Below are positions 1 through 12,159 of a stretch of 64,000 bases of DNA, piece after piece. How positions within the stretch are numbered: the stretch's first letter is position 1; each line of letters begins with the position of its first letter. Location of the stretch: positions 5,580,001 to 5,644,000 of the forward strand of contig NC_035791.1 in NCBI RefSeq assembly GCF_001653235.2. Reading direction: 5' to 3'. A model generated the notes under the pieces. The model saw only the letters and a program-made list of their open reading frames with translations, did no database searches and was not told the DNA's origin. The DNA is from Pochonia chlamydosporia 170 (lineage: Eukaryota > Ascomycota > Sordariomycetes > Hypocreales > Clavicipitaceae). A program made the translations under genes and the position numbers.

Positions 1-1456
1 ATAAATGGGTTTCACGACATTATAAATGTATCAAAGGGGTTGTGTTGACTGTGACGAGGAGTCCGCTTGGAGTATTAACAGTATACATGCCCAATGGACG
101 ATAATTTGGACTTGGACATCAGCCAAGTCACAGCATATTGTAACATTGGCTGTCACACTTCACGACTTAACCGGACGACGATCCGGCATAACATGCCCTG
201 TGAAGCGGGCAACGAGAGACTCTTCATTTCCTACAAGAAAAAGTGGAATCATACGAAGACTAAACTAAATACTTTAGAATATTGCTGCCTGTAATTTGCT
301 ATCTAAGCATTTATCCATCGCCAAATATACTGGCAGTTCGATTCTTGGCGCCGTGCATATCACGCATCAAGGGCTCATCTTTCTACCTTTCGTAGCATAG
401 TTTCTCTCGGTTAAGCGACACGGGCGATATCTTGCCTCAAACTCTGGTTTAGACCTGTCCGCCCAGTCCCTTGGTGGCGTTGTCTTTGCTATCGAAGCTC
501 TGTTTAATTTTATGCATAAGTCACTGTCATGTCGAGCGACCGAGTACAACTAGCGCCACTTTCCAATCGTTCACAAGAGGAGTAGATGCTAGCCTGGATA
601 TTACTTAATTCAACTAGTCAGCCAACAAATCAAAGAATAAATAGCCAGGCCATCGAGTGCATGTATCCGTAAAACGTCCATCAACAGCCCAGAGTTGGAG
701 GATACGGGATGACTGCTCCTGGGCATGACAACGGCCTGGCTTGGAAGGGACTGAAAAGTTTGAGAATACTCCAACCATGCGTCTGGGTCGTTTTTTGCTC
801 CATTTACATGAAACTCTAGCAAAGCTGGGAAACATTTCCATTGTCTGCGAGTATGAGTGGCATGTTCCGTCAACTTGAATCAATGCGTCGACATGCTCAC
901 TCCTTCCTGGCCAAACTTACATATCTATCTAATGCCATGGCCGCCCTTTAATGCTAATTAGCTCCTAGACTGTTAAAACCAACTCCCTAATCACTGTACG
1001 ATTCTACTTCCAACAGCTGAGCCCTGCATTAGCCTCGGGTAGATCCGCCAAGTGGCTAGGTGGCTTCAATGCTCAATGTGTTGTTCCGTACCAAAATCTG
1101 GCACCGTGCTGTGACAGAAATTTTAAAATCAAGGATAGTTGTCTGGCGTTCGACTCCTTTGCCGTCTCCTATCTAATTTACATGATACTTAAAGTTGCTT
1201 AGTTTTCAAAGCTTAGCCACGAAGCCATACACAATGCATCAGGTAGCATCTGCGTCATAATCATTTCACCCAGCGCAGAAATGGAATTATTACATGCGAC
1301 ACTTGAACTGCCAAAGGGCCATGTTCTGCGACCCTGTGAAGCTTCATTAGGGCTTTACACTTTATACAAAGGCATATTTGACTCCGCAGCAGCCACAGCC
1401 GAGCCTCACTCCATGCCCACATTGTTCGAACCGTTAAGTACAGATGTAGCAAGTTC
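1..1456. other. Intergenic, no gene seen
   Basis: Both strands hold only short overlapping open frames without family resemblance, plausible splice chains or signal peptides. The right end merges into the promoter of the secreted-protein gene that starts at 1562. Confidence 0.5.
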
Positions 1457-1465
1457 TATATAAAA
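1457..1465 (+). promoter_or_regulatory. TATA-like box of the secreted 482-aa gene
   Basis: TATATAAAA lies about 100 bp upstream of the ATG at 1562. The spacing matches other TATA-like boxes in this window. Confidence 0.45.
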
Positions 1466-1561
1466 ACCTGGTAGGTTTGGTATCATAGGTATTCCTTCAG
1501 GCATCATCCCAAAGTTCTCACCATACAGCATCGAGTTTGTCTAGCCCCCGTCCAAGCCAAA

Positions 1562-3010
1562 ATGTTTCCTCAAGCTCATATCCGCCCTCTTGCGTTGAAC
1601 CTTCTTGTCCTCACATGCAGCCTACCACTCGCCGCCCAAGCAGGACCATACCCGGACACGGGCATAACCGCCCTAATCCCATGGAGCCAACGGACGGACA
1701 AGCCTACGGAAACCTTCACTTTCGACGAGACTCCCGAGGCCCGCATCCAATTCTCTTACGACCGTTCCATCCCCGGAGGCCCCTGGACGCAGGGGCCGGA
1801 TCCAACAGATCCGACTGATATGACTCCGCGCTGGTATTCATTCGACGTCGACACCGGAACATGCGGCATCGTAACGAACTGGGAGAAGGTGAATCTCCAG
1901 CCCTCGGAGCGGCCTGAGCCAGATCCAGCCGATCCAACCAAGGTGACAAACAAAGGTCAGCAGTACCTCTCAAGCAGCGAGATTCTATATGTAGGATACT
2001 GGGTACAGCGCCAGGTAAAATTTGTGCACAGCACCCCGGTGATAAAAACACTTCAACCAGTTTTCGCTGTTACCGAAAAATATGAGAACTGTAAGCGTTG
2101 GGAGGAAAGGATGAAATACAGTTGCGACGACGCGACGCGAGTCAGGGTAATAGGCTCCATAACGACGCTAGGAATAGGATATGGACGAACTTATGACGGA
2201 CAACCTCAAGGCACGCCTGATAAAAACCCGTTGCTGAATATCGTAAGCATAGGCGACACTCAAATAGATCCCGTGCCGCCAGCTACTCCGCCAGCCACAT
2301 TCCATCCAGGCTGGCGCATCAATGAAAATGGCGTTCAAGTCGGCCTGACTCAGAGCATCTGGGACGGGCCAAGCCCACGGTTGTCGTGGCCGCGGTTCCC
2401 AATATTCAATGGCCCGGTGATCCAGCTTGGAACTCCAGCGAACACTACTGTACCCTTTCCTCCAGAATTGGCCGGCAATAACCCACATACTCCATGGTCT
2501 GAACTGAGAGGGGCCGTCCAGTTCCCAGGCGCTCGGAATAATCGGCTGGTGGACGTGGCATTGCTACTTGATACGGGCATGGGTTGGTCCTCGATAAGGG
2601 TGGACGAGAACCTAGCGACGGCTGTGAGAGATAGCTTGCATCTTCTCACAGACAACCAGATTGCATCCGTGACTTGTGTGGGCTATTTGGTTGGCCACGG
2701 GCCTTTACACCCGCTCTTCAATGCCTTTACTCAAACGTACAAGTATATTAATCGTGGCTTCCCGGAGCCAGGGGTTTGTTGGACGCCAGAGTTCACAAAG
2801 GTCTCGCATGATGATCGTCCATACTTTGTCAATACTGGGAGGAATGTGTTTAAGGTTTGGGGGTTTGCCTTCGACCCTTGGAATGGGCTTGTCAAGCTTC
2901 AGTGGCGTGGTGATACCTGTCCAGTACGGGTGATCCTTGAGCTGCCCCATATACCCACTACCCTACCTGGCAGAGGAAGCATCTACGACACTCTAACTCT
3001 GACCCATTAA
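1562..3010 (+). CDS. Secreted protein of unknown function, 482 aa
   Basis: This is a single uninterrupted frame. The N-terminus has a positively charged start followed by a hydrophobic stretch (about residues 10-24) ending in AAQAG, a good secretory signal with an Ala-X-Ala cleavage site near residue 26. The rest is soluble, rich in Pro, Gly and aromatic residues, with few cysteines and no internal membrane segment. I recognise no domain. The start is the first ATG of the frame and directly precedes the signal peptide; a TATA-like box lies about 100 bp upstream. It is transcribed in the same direction as the amidohydrolase gene 460 bp downstream, but nothing ties it to the aromatic-catabolism cluster. 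A secreted hypothetical protein is the safest call. Confidence 0.75.
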   Translation: MFPQAHIRPLALNLLVLTCSLPLAAQAGPYPDTGITALIPWSQRTDKPTETFTFDETPEARIQFSYDRSIPGGPWTQGPDPTDPTDMTPRWYSFDVDTGTCGIVTNWEKVNLQPSERPEPDPADPTKVTNKGQQYLSSSEILYVGYWVQRQVKFVHSTPVIKTLQPVFAVTEKYENCKRWEERMKYSCDDATRVRVIGSITTLGIGYGRTYDGQPQGTPDKNPLLNIVSIGDTQIDPVPPATPPATFHPGWRINENGVQVGLTQSIWDGPSPRLSWPRFPIFNGPVIQLGTPANTTVPFPPELAGNNPHTPWSELRGAVQFPGARNNRLVDVALLLDTGMGWSSIRVDENLATAVRDSLHLLTDNQIASVTCVGYLVGHGPLHPLFNAFTQTYKYINRGFPEPGVCWTPEFTKVSHDDRPYFVNTGRNVFKVWGFAFDPWNGLVKLQWRGDTCPVRVILELPHIPTTLPGRGSIYDTLTLTH

Positions 3011-3470
3011 GTATATGCAGGTCGTCGGGCTAGGTGTAGACTTGAGTCTTGGGAAAAACTTGGTGGAATTCGAAAAGCTGTTGTGAACAGATGGGAGGCA
3101 TATACATCGCCTTGGAAAGCAGCAAAGAGATTAGCCTATAAAACTTAACGTTTCATACTTTAGGCAAGTATATTAGGACTATAGCTAGCCGCATGCTTTC
3201 CAGCGAGAAGAAGCTTTTACTAACATGTCTGAGCTATTAGTATCTATAGACAAAAAAAAAAAGAATGGCGATATTAAGCGGAGACAATTGATAGTGGCAA
3301 CCCAAACTTTTGGTCTACATAAATTAAATGGGACTGCGGGGACTAAGAAAGAAAGAAGTATAAAATATCTACAATAATCCAATGCCCCTTCAACTCAACC
3401 GCCGTCCTAAACACCAAACTACATATATACACAATTAAACAATCTTCCCCACAGACAACTTTAGAATACA
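3011..3470. other. Intergenic, 460 bp
   Basis: AT-rich spacer between the secreted-protein gene and the amidohydrolase gene, with poly-A and poly-purine runs near 3250-3265 and 3340-3360. It presumably contains the terminator of the first gene and the promoter of the second. No other feature is seen. Confidence 0.5.
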
Positions 3471-4565
3471 ATGGCTCAACAGCCCGTAGGACCAATTACA
3501 ACCTCCGGCCCCGGAAACATCTACCTCCGCCCCGAACTCAAAAACATCAAAATCATAGGCGTAGAAGAACACGTCCTATTCCCAGACATCACAAAAGACA
3601 TCCCCAACTCCGGAGCAGCCGGCCACGCCAAAGCAACATTAGCCAAGCTCCTCGACCACGAGGCCCTCGTGTACGCTCGCGGACGTACCACCGACGTTGC
3701 CTACCAAAGACTCCAAGACATGGACGAAGGAGGCATCGCCATGCAAGTTCTCAGTTTTGGAAGCGCAGTGAACACAACTCATGCAGACGCGGAAACAGGT
3801 CTCCGAATGGCCCGCCAGATCAACGACCGATTAAAGCAAGCTGTTGATGCGAATCCCACACGTTTTCGAGCTTTGGCGGAACTACCGGCCCATGAGCCGC
3901 AACTAGCTGTTCAAGAACTGCGACGCTGCGTCAATGAGCTGGGCTTTGTGGGCGCCATGATTGCGGGATCTATCGGCGGGACAGGCAAATTCCTCGACAG
4001 CCCTGAATATGATCCGCTACTGGCTGAGTTTGAAGCACTCGATGTGCCGCTCTACTTGCATCCTGGAATTACGCCAGAGGCAGTTCAATCTGTGTACTAT
4101 GACATTCCTGGAAAACCAGCCGCTTCAGCTGCCATGGGAGCAATGGCGTGGGGATGGCACAACGAAGTGGCCATTCATGTTCTCCGACTCGCTGTGTCTG
4201 GAGCCCTGGAGAAGCATCCCGGTCTGAAGATTGTAGTTGGCCATCAGGGTGAAATGATGCCCATGATGATGCAGCGGTTTGACGGGACGCTGGACCTCAA
4301 GACGACGGGGTTAAAGAGGAGTGTTGGCGAGACGTTGCGTGGGCAAGTCTGGGTGGCAATCTCGGGCATGTTTTCTCTGCCGGTGACGCAGATTGCCATT
4401 CAGACCTGGGGCGTGGATAGGGTTCTTTTTGCGAATGATTATCCGTTTGTGGATGCGCAGAGGGTGCCGGACTTTGTGAGGGCTTTGAATGATGTTGTTG
4501 GGCCGAGTGATATGAAGAAGATATTGCAGACGAATACGGAGATGTTATTTAAATTTAGGGCTTGA
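3471..4565 (+). CDS. Amidohydrolase-family decarboxylase (ACMSD / gamma-resorcylate decarboxylase type)
   Basis: This is an intronless 364-aa protein of the amidohydrolase_2 family, the superfamily of non-oxidative aromatic-acid decarboxylases. Visible metal and active-site residues are E32-E-H34 (the ExH form typical of gamma-resorcylate and 2,3-dihydroxybenzoate decarboxylases rather than HxH), H197 in LYLHPG, H258 in VVGHQG and D323 in FANDYPF. Length is close to the family norm of 330-360 aa. No signal peptide is seen, so it is probably cytosolic. It opens the catabolic cluster and likely removes a carboxylate from a hydroxylated benzoate so that the ring can be hydroxylated and cleaved by neighbouring products. 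The exact substrate cannot be read from the sequence; hydrolase rather than decarboxylase chemistry remains possible. Confidence 0.85.
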   Translation: MAQQPVGPITTSGPGNIYLRPELKNIKIIGVEEHVLFPDITKDIPNSGAAGHAKATLAKLLDHEALVYARGRTTDVAYQRLQDMDEGGIAMQVLSFGSAVNTTHADAETGLRMARQINDRLKQAVDANPTRFRALAELPAHEPQLAVQELRRCVNELGFVGAMIAGSIGGTGKFLDSPEYDPLLAEFEALDVPLYLHPGITPEAVQSVYYDIPGKPAASAAMGAMAWGWHNEVAIHVLRLAVSGALEKHPGLKIVVGHQGEMMPMMMQRFDGTLDLKTTGLKRSVGETLRGQVWVAISGMFSLPVTQIAIQTWGVDRVLFANDYPFVDAQRVPDFVRALNDVVGPSDMKKILQTNTEMLFKFRA

Positions 4566-4681
4566 GATTTAGTTAGGCTTAAGGAATTGGTGAAGTTTGT
4601 GTGTTATGAGAAGTGCTTGCAATAGGTGTGTATGTTGGAATGGCAATATATTGCGGATGTTTCACTGCGCGTCTAGTGTAA

Positions 4682-6496
4682 CTATCTATCTTCTTTGATT
4701 CTCGACTTTAGCCGAAGAATTAGACCTTCTTGCCTCGCAAACCAGTATGAATACACCCGCCAATTCGGCTCGTCAGACGCCCACTCCAGATCGAATTCAC
4801 GTAGAATCGTGGGAACCAACTTGCCCATTTCCATGATGGAGATGTTCTTACCAATGCAAGTGCGGGAACCGTAACCAAACTACACTCATTAGTACACGCT
4901 CAAAACATGTCGTGAAGCGAGACTCACAGTCATCAAGTTCCGATCCATGTTTTTGATGCGTTCCTCGTCGGAGCCCAGCCATCGCTCTGGGTTAAACTGC
5001 AGGGCATCTTCACCAAAGATCTCTGTATTACGATGAATAACCGCGGCGTTTATTCCAACGATTGTACCTTCTTTCATGTACTGCCCGCAAATCACTTCAC
5101 CACCAGCAGGGACTAGTCGTTCCAGGGGGTAGGAAACTCCAGGATGGCACCGCATCGCTTCCTTCATGACGGCTTGTCTGTTTGCTGTTAGAGTGAATCG
5201 ATTGAAGGGAAGCAATGAGCTTACAGGTATGGCAGCTGAAGACATTCAGCGTAGGAAATGTGATTTGACAATTGGCCATTCTGATCTGCGGCGTCAACTT
5301 CCGCCTGGGCTTTCTTGTAGCAGTGCGGGTTTTGGACGAGGTAGTAAATGATGGCTCGTAGTGATATGGCGGTTGTGTCACTCCCAGCAAGCTGTAACTG
5401 TTAGCGAGAAAATGAAACTAGATCGAAACAACTTACAAGATTATTCGAAAGGTGATTCACAAAGTCTTTATCAGGCATGGCCTCGCCCTTGACGCTGACC
5501 TGTCGCAACCAGCCCATGAGATCCGGTCTATCCTCCTGTGGTGGATGGCGATCATACTCTGCGATACAATCCTCCGTAAACTAGACTAATCAGCAAGTAT
5601 CCTCACAAATACAACACATCAACTAACCTTGACAACCGTTCTCAACGGATCAGGAACCCTAAAGAAAGGCTGCGTCCCCAAAATCCACGGCAACCACTTA
5701 CTCCCCATCAACCAGCCATGCCACTCAGGAACCTGTCCCACCGTCGCAGCACCAACCAAACCCGTGCTAATATCCCCAATCATATTTTCCACATCCCTCC
5801 TCTCCTCCATGAACCCAAAGCGGCGGTGAAACGTCATCGCGGAAATCACATCAAACGCATACCACTGGAGCCACTCCCCGAAATCGACTTTCTGCCCCTG
5901 CAGGTCCTTCATCGCCGCGATGAAGATGTCGATGCCGTCCTCGGCAAACGGCTCCATGGCCTTGATTGCCGTCATGGAGAACTTTTGGGCGACTGGCCGG
6001 CGGAGGGCTTGGTGCTGTGGCGGGGAGCGGACAGAGAACATGCTTGGCATGAAGGAGTTTTGGTAGGCAACATCGAAGACGGTGTAGAAGAGGGACTGCC
6101 GTGTTTGTTAGCGTGGGATGCTGGTTTTGGGATGGTTAGGGGGTGGCGAACTTTGTGGAATTTGCTGCCGATGCCGTATATCTTGGGGATGGCGGAGGGG
6201 TCAGATATTGAGACTACGTTTGGTGCTGTGCGTACTAATGGGCCGTATTCGCGGTGTAAGTTGTAGTACACCTCTGGGCATTGGCCACCAAGGAGGACCC
6301 ATGGTCTCCAGTAGGAGGTGAGTCTTGCGGTTGTAGGGCCGGGGATGTTTCGTAGGTCAGATCGGAAGATTTGCTGGAGGTGTCGTATAATTTGATATAT
6401 GAGTATGGCTGAGAGAATCCAGTAGAGTGAGGGCCATGATGCTAGCTTGGCTAGGGAGCCTTCGACGAGGGACAACTTTTCAGATTGGCTTGTCAT
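4682..6496 (-). CDS. Cytochrome P450 monooxygenase (pisatin-demethylase-like), six exons
   Basis: Joining exons 6496-6152, 6095-5628, 5580-5437, 5391-5225, 5177-4928 and 4879-4682 gives 523 aa in frame. An N-terminal membrane anchor (about residues 22-40, WPSLYWILSAILIYQII) precedes the proline-rich hinge NIPGP. Further landmarks are the I-helix AGSDTT, the K-helix ExxR (EAMR), PERW, and the haem loop FGYGSRTCIG with its axial cysteine. All catalytic landmarks are present and introns are 47-56 nt. The first intron starts GTTCGC, a weak donor. Overall style resembles fungal demethylases of the pisatin-demethylase group. It sits between the amidohydrolase and the cluster regulator, so O-demethylation or hydroxylation of an aromatic substrate at the ER membrane is likely. 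The substrate is unknown. Confidence 0.9.
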
Positions 6497-6842
6497 GGCT
6501 GGGATTGAATCATGAAAACTGTGGCAATAGTAAAATGAGCGAACAATGAATATTCGCCATGACAGCTGTTGCTCAAGACATATACGTGTCGTCGTTATCC
6601 GGGATTCCCCACATTGTGAGTTCATGAGAATGTGGGGAAGCTTCAATATCTGGGGTTGTGGCTTGAATTGATCCCACCATCACAAGGCAGGGTCTAGCTC
6701 TGGTTAAAACAGAATTTGGGGTAGGAGAGGACCTTGAAAATGTAGGTGTTGACGTGGGTCTTCGCTGAGGACTATGCATCCAAACCATCTGTGTGGGTTA
6801 TTATGTACTCTTACACCTTTTTCAGCAGACTAGTCCTCTTGG

Positions 6843-9385
6843 TCAGTAAAGCCCCTGTCCATCATCAACCAATGCAAGCAATGTAGCCGCAAATCTATCC
6901 GCCACCTTCCAATGACTAATCCTCCTCAACAAATCGACTATCAACAGCAGCGTCGCCTCCAGCGGCTTCTCCAACAACACGGACACTTGGTCCCGTAAAA
7001 CCCCATCCCCATCCCCATCTATACCGAGGTATTCCAGCTCCGGCATTTCCGTGCTCTCTGATCCCCTGGGAGAGGTACCTCCGTACCGAGCGTAGCAGTA
7101 CCATACTATGCCGCAGCGGTACAGACATGCTGCCGCGTGGAGAGGTGGCTCCGAACCAAGGGGGATTTGTTCAAACTGCTGTTGCAGGAGCATGGAGTGT
7201 GCCATGCAGTGCTGTGCTTGTGAGGAGCTAGCCCATGCTTCAGCCGCGTGCTTCTGAGTGTTCATGGCATCGGTGCCGTCTCTGCCTGCGGCGATCTCCA
7301 ATACGTCCAGGTCGCAATTTAGTAGCATGAAGATAGAGTGCCATAGGATCATGAAGTAGCGCTCTTGCGATAGAAACATTGGTGTATTCCGGTACTTTTC
7401 GTGCCATAGTACCAGCATGTTTTGATGTTGGAGCTGTCTTTCTGGTTCTTGGGAGACGGATTCGTGGTTGTCACTGACTGATGCCCCGATGCGTTGGAGA
7501 AGAACGTAGAGTCCGAATGTGCCACGAACATCTGGTAACTGAGCTTCTTGAACGGTTGTGCAAGACCATGAGTTTGGTATGTTGAGGGAGTGAGCGCTTT
7601 CGGTGAGCATTATGTTTCGCCATGAAATGGCGTCCTCTGCGGCGAATGCTTCATCTGAGGAGGCTACGGGTAATTGGTGCAAAAGATTGCGTATCACGGG
7701 TTTGTCGTGGAACAGACGGGCAATTTCTGCATCCAGCAGAAGCAGACCCAGGGCCGTCCTGTGGAGTGATTAGGAGATGTCATGTGTACGTGAGACTGTG
7801 ACATACCGTCTGCGTTCCTCTTGGCGAATCCATATTTTCCAGGTGTGCTCCAGAGCTAACCCCTCCAGAAGTGCTAGGTCCGCGTCAAGGGATTTGAGTC
7901 GAAATAACTTCAGTTTTCGTGCCCACTATTTGGGATTAGTTGGAGATTGCGTTATTGCTTGTGTGTCTACTTACCACAACCATTGTGCCGTGGAATAATT
8001 CGACTTGCATGAGATCTTTGGGTCTCTATGAGCCATATCAGATACGCGTTCGCTAATATAAACGTAGTTTCGCTGGATGCTTACCCCAACAAGAAGACCA
8101 AACATTTGTCCAATTACAGACGCTTGAAAGGCTTTGTGACTGACAGACTCGGACTTGGAGAGGATAGTGTCCCACTAGAGATGTCAGCTCTCACATAATT
8201 TGACCCGGCCTGGTGTTCATACCGTTGACAAAATGGCCTTGTGAAGCCTCTCAAACATGCTTATACCATGAGCCGTCGCTCTTGACGACCCGATAAAAAG
8301 GGATCCAACAGAGCACATGGACAGTAAAAGCAGACCATTTTGAGAATGGGGTCTAAATGATGGCGCATGAATAATCGGAAACAAGGGATGAAAGTGGCAA
8401 AGATATGCTTGCACGCATAGATCCTGGATGTGTGTGAGCAAGAAGAACTTTAAACCTCCAATATTCTGGCACACTTACCAGGAATGAGGTTGACGGCAAT
8501 GTGCCTGGCTGCAGCCGTGGTTGCAGCTTATCCACCAAGTCGCGATGGCAGTCATCATCTACGGCGTATTGGTCCTGCCCCGGGTCGGGTGTCACATACC
8601 CAGATGACGAATTGCTGCAGTACGTGTGCCACGCTCGCTGAATTACGGAGTCCGGTTCGCGGACATTGCTGCCGTCTGGCGTAAACGGTTCAGCCGTTGG
8701 GGCTAATATGAACCGCATACCCCTCGAGACATCGCCACATGGTACTTGTGGTAATGATTCCGCAGTGGCTGTGTTCAAAAGCGACATATTCAAGTCACCA
8801 AGGTCCATGTCATTACTGAGCAGAGAATCAAAGTACGGCCGTTGAGGGTCATGGTCAAAGTTCCAGTATGGAAGCAAGTCACATTGTCGTATGCCATCTG
8901 CATCCAGCGACGTAATGGCAAAGTCAGAGGCTGTGGTGAGACCGGTCCCGGTGGAGGGCGACTGATTCGAACTCTCTTCCGCGATGATGGTTTCCAGAAT
9001 GCTTGAGCCGTCAATAGAACGACTGTTTGGGGGAGAGATGGGCGCGGATTGATTCAAATGAGAGTACTGATGCTCTTCTGGGGCAAGCTTTTCAAGTGTG
9101 TCCTGTTGAGCGGGTTGATGGGATCTACTGTGTCTCAAGAGCGTGTCTCTTGAAGGACGATGCGTCAGATATGGGTCATCAGGTACAGATGAGTTAGTCC
9201 ACTTACTGTCGTGCATACATGCGGCCGCATGCAGAACATTCAAACGGCTTCTCCTTAGTATGAGAGCGGATGTGACGCAGGAGATGCTCGGCCTTGTTGA
9301 AGGACTGGGAGCAAATGGAGCAGACGCGTTCCTCCTTGGACGTCTTTCTCCGCCTCTTGCGCAACTTGGGATTATGTTGGATCAT
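6843..9385 (-). CDS. C2H2 zinc-finger transcription factor with fungal_trans domain
   Basis: The first exon (9385-9207) carries a basic start and a C2H2 finger of spacing C-X2-C-X12-H-X3-H. A second C2H2 finger is split by the first intron and completed in exon 2 (9148-8479). A polar, Ser/Pro-rich linker follows, then a region typical of the fungal-specific transcription-factor middle domain (exons at 8423-8223, 8174-8085 and further short exons around 8030-7800). The last exon ends at the stop at 6843. I could thread the frame through at least six introns of about 45-60 nt. Two N-terminal C2H2 fingers plus a fungal_trans domain is a known architecture for regulators of metabolic gene clusters. 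Its position in the middle of the catabolic genes suggests it is the pathway regulator. The small exons between 8080 and 7760 are the least certain part. Confidence 0.8.
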
Positions 9386-9706
9386 GATTGTTTGGATGGG
9401 ATAATGTACAGTACAAACTGATTTGGCAAAGGATCTGTGATGAAGTTGAGTGAAGTCAAGATGGCAAGAGCTGGAGTTGAGCAGTGTCGGTCGTCGGTCT
9501 TTGGCGGCGCCGATGCCGATGCCGATGTGGGGCTTATCGAGTTACCTTGTAGTCGAGAACATGGAGTCAATCAAGATCAAGATCTTTCCCCCGCAAATAT
9601 CGGACATGGACAAGGACGATCCACTCCCTCGGGTCAATTTCGAAAGGGACGAATTTTCTAATTCAACTTATTCTAGAAATGCGACTGGCAAAGATCTACT
9701 GTACTC

Positions 9707-10627
9707 TCAACCCTCTGAAAACGAAATCGTATTCCGAACCATGCCCACGCCCTCAATCTCAACTTCCACAACATCTCCATCCTTGAGGAACTCTTTTCGA
9801 AAGTACCCAACTCCAGCTGGCGTTCCCGTCATAATCACCGTACCTTTGCGCAGCGTCGTCCCCCGCGACAAGTGGCTTATAATCTGACCGACATTGAAGA
9901 TCAAGTCATTTGTATTGGAATCCTGCTTAATCACCCCATTGACCTTGGTAGTCAGCCGCACAGCGAGAGGATTGCTCAGTTCCGAAGGGGCGGTAAGCGT
10001 GTGACCGATGGGAGCAAAGCCATCAAACGATTTCGCGTAGCAGAATTGACCGCCAGATACTTCTGGGAGCTGGAAGTTGCGGGCTGACACGTCATTGCCA
10101 GCAGTAAATCCCAGGACGTAGTCCAAGGCATCTGCTTCTGACACATTTTTGGCGTCTTTGCCAATAACAATGACTAGTTCGCCTTCGTAGTCCAGCAGCT
10201 CGCGGGTATCAGGGTGAGTGTAGACGGTGTCGAATGGACCTGCGAGCGCGTCTGCAGGCTTGGTGAAGACGGCTGGGTATTTGGGTATGGCGAGCTGTGC
10301 ATGTTAGAGGTATCTTGTGTCGTGAAGTTTGTAAGCTTACTTTGGCTTCTTCTGCGTGAGTTCTGTAGTTGAGACCGATGCAAATAACCAAGGGAGATCT
10401 CTCAATGGGACACAGCAACTAGGACTTAATGTTAGCTCGCTGTGCGAGTCTGTTGGCAGTCAACCACTCACCTTGTTGGTTTGCACGACAGTCTCTGTTT
10501 CTCGGAGAGCTTCGAAAGAGGTCCCTAATAGCTTCTTCACTGTGTAGTTTGAGCCATTAGAGCTGATCAAATCTCCGTAGAAAGTTTGACCCCCTTCGGA
10601 GACCCTGACTAGTCGCTTGAATGCCAT
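9707..10627 (-). CDS. Fumarylacetoacetate hydrolase (FAH) fold protein
   Basis: Exons 10627-10472, 10418-10341 and 10294-9707 give 273 aa, the usual length for the single-domain FAH family. Visible hallmarks are CIGLNYRTHAEEA, the acidic metal-binding DYEGELVIVIG, the GNDVSARN segment and the C-terminal GTVIMTGTPAGVG. Members hydrolyse C-C bonds in acylpyruvate-type compounds or decarboxylate or hydrate meta-cleavage products such as 2-oxo-dienoates. There is no targeting signal. It is followed on the opposite strand by the extradiol dioxygenase gene (start-to-start gap about 360 bp), so the two may share a divergent promoter. That arrangement suggests it processes the ring-cleavage product. 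Confidence 0.88.
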
Positions 10628-10988
10628 TTTGGAGGTGGATTGGGCGTCTTGCGCAGCACAACGGAATTTCTGGGTAGGTTCAACTACAAGTTCGCGTTGA
10701 AAGAAACTATAAACATAATATATTCATGGAACTATGCGCCAGGCACCACAGGAAGTCTGACATGGCACAATAAGCCAAGTGGTGAGCATTGGTGTGGGGA
10801 AGCGGCTTGTAGGTGCCACCGTGGGACATTGATGATACTCGGCGTGACGTCGCAGAGCATTCAGTTGCCACACTAACTGGTTTATACATTATTGGCATTA
10901 ATTCACACAAATACTGTTCTGTCGAGATACAGTTCGGCAAATATTCGTACCCACGGTCTTATCCGAAACCGCTACCCGTACTCCCACA

Positions 10989-12159
10989 ATGACGACTTCT
11001 GAATCGCAGAAGCCCAATTCTGGCGCCGCCGTGCCCGACACCGTTGCAAATGGAGATCAGCTGGAATCTCAAGCAGAATGGCTGAAGCATCGAAATATCA
11101 ACTTGGAAAACCGGATCAAACTAACGAAACTGTCTCATGTGCGATATCAGCACCCCAACCTCGATGAGATTAACGATTTTTTGATGGGTAAGAAGCGCAG
11201 ACCCCAACTCCATCAATCAGGTAACTAAGTTGCCTTCAACAGATTTCGGCATGGAAATTGCCAAAAGAACAGACAACGAAATATGGTACCGCGGTTATGG
11301 CCCGGATAACTACGTCTACTACGCCACCAAAGGAGACAAAAAGTTTCTTGGCGGTGCCTTTGAAGTTGCGTCCAAAGAGGATCTTGACAAGGCGGCGAAA
11401 CTCCCAGGAGCAAGTGAGATTCAGGAATTGACGAATGCTCCTGGAGGAGGGTACATGGTTACTGTGCCCGATCCTGACGGCTTTCCGCTGAACCTGGTGT
11501 TTGGACAACAGCCCGTCGTTCCTCAAGATGCTCCTAATGTCTTGCCTGTGAATTATGGAATTGACAAGAATCGAGTGCGCAAGTTTCAGAGATTCTCGCC
11601 CGGCCCTGCAGCCGTCCACAAGGTAGGCCTTCTATTCTTCTGAACATAATGGAAAAAGTCTACCTACTCAAACGCACAGTTGGGCCATTTTGGCAAATGC
11701 ACCACCAAATTCGACGAAATGCTCACCTTTTACACTACAAACTTCAATATTGTCCCCTCCGACTTCATTTACGTTCTCAAAGACGGGAAGAAGGAAATAG
11801 TAACCACCTTTTGCCACGTTGATCTTGGAGACAAGCCCGTCGACCACCATTCATTCTTCCTTAGTGCTAATCCTACGACGCATGTGCACCACTGCTCGTT
11901 TGAGGTTCATGACTACGACACGCAACATCTGGGTCATCAGTGGCTTGCTAAGAAGGGATACAAGTCGGTCTGGGGCTTGGGGAGACATGTGCTTGGGTCT
12001 CAGATTTTTGACTATTGGTGGGACACTACGGGGAATATGGTGGAACATTATGCTGATGGTGATCTTGTTACTTCTGAGACCCCGATTTCTTATTTGGAGG
12101 CTGGGCATGAATCACTGGCTGTGTGGGGACCAGAACTGCCTCCTGCGTTTTTGTCGTGA
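10989..12159 (+). CDS. Type I extradiol (VOC) ring-cleavage dioxygenase
   Basis: Exons 10989-11187, 11243-11622 and 11680-12159 give 352 aa in frame. Two glyoxalase/bleomycin-resistance (VOC) repeats are apparent, as in 2,3-dihydroxybiphenyl and catechol 2,3-dioxygenases. In the C-terminal module the expected Fe(II) triad is visible: H196 in LGHFGK, H263 or H264 in VHHCSFEV and E315 in NMVEHYADG. It lacks a signal peptide and so is probably cytosolic. The predicted reaction is O2-dependent meta-cleavage of a catechol-type ring. The divergent FAH hydrolase upstream and the flavin hydroxylase downstream are the enzymes expected after and before this step. Meta-cleavage is far less common than ortho-cleavage in fungi. 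Confidence 0.9.
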
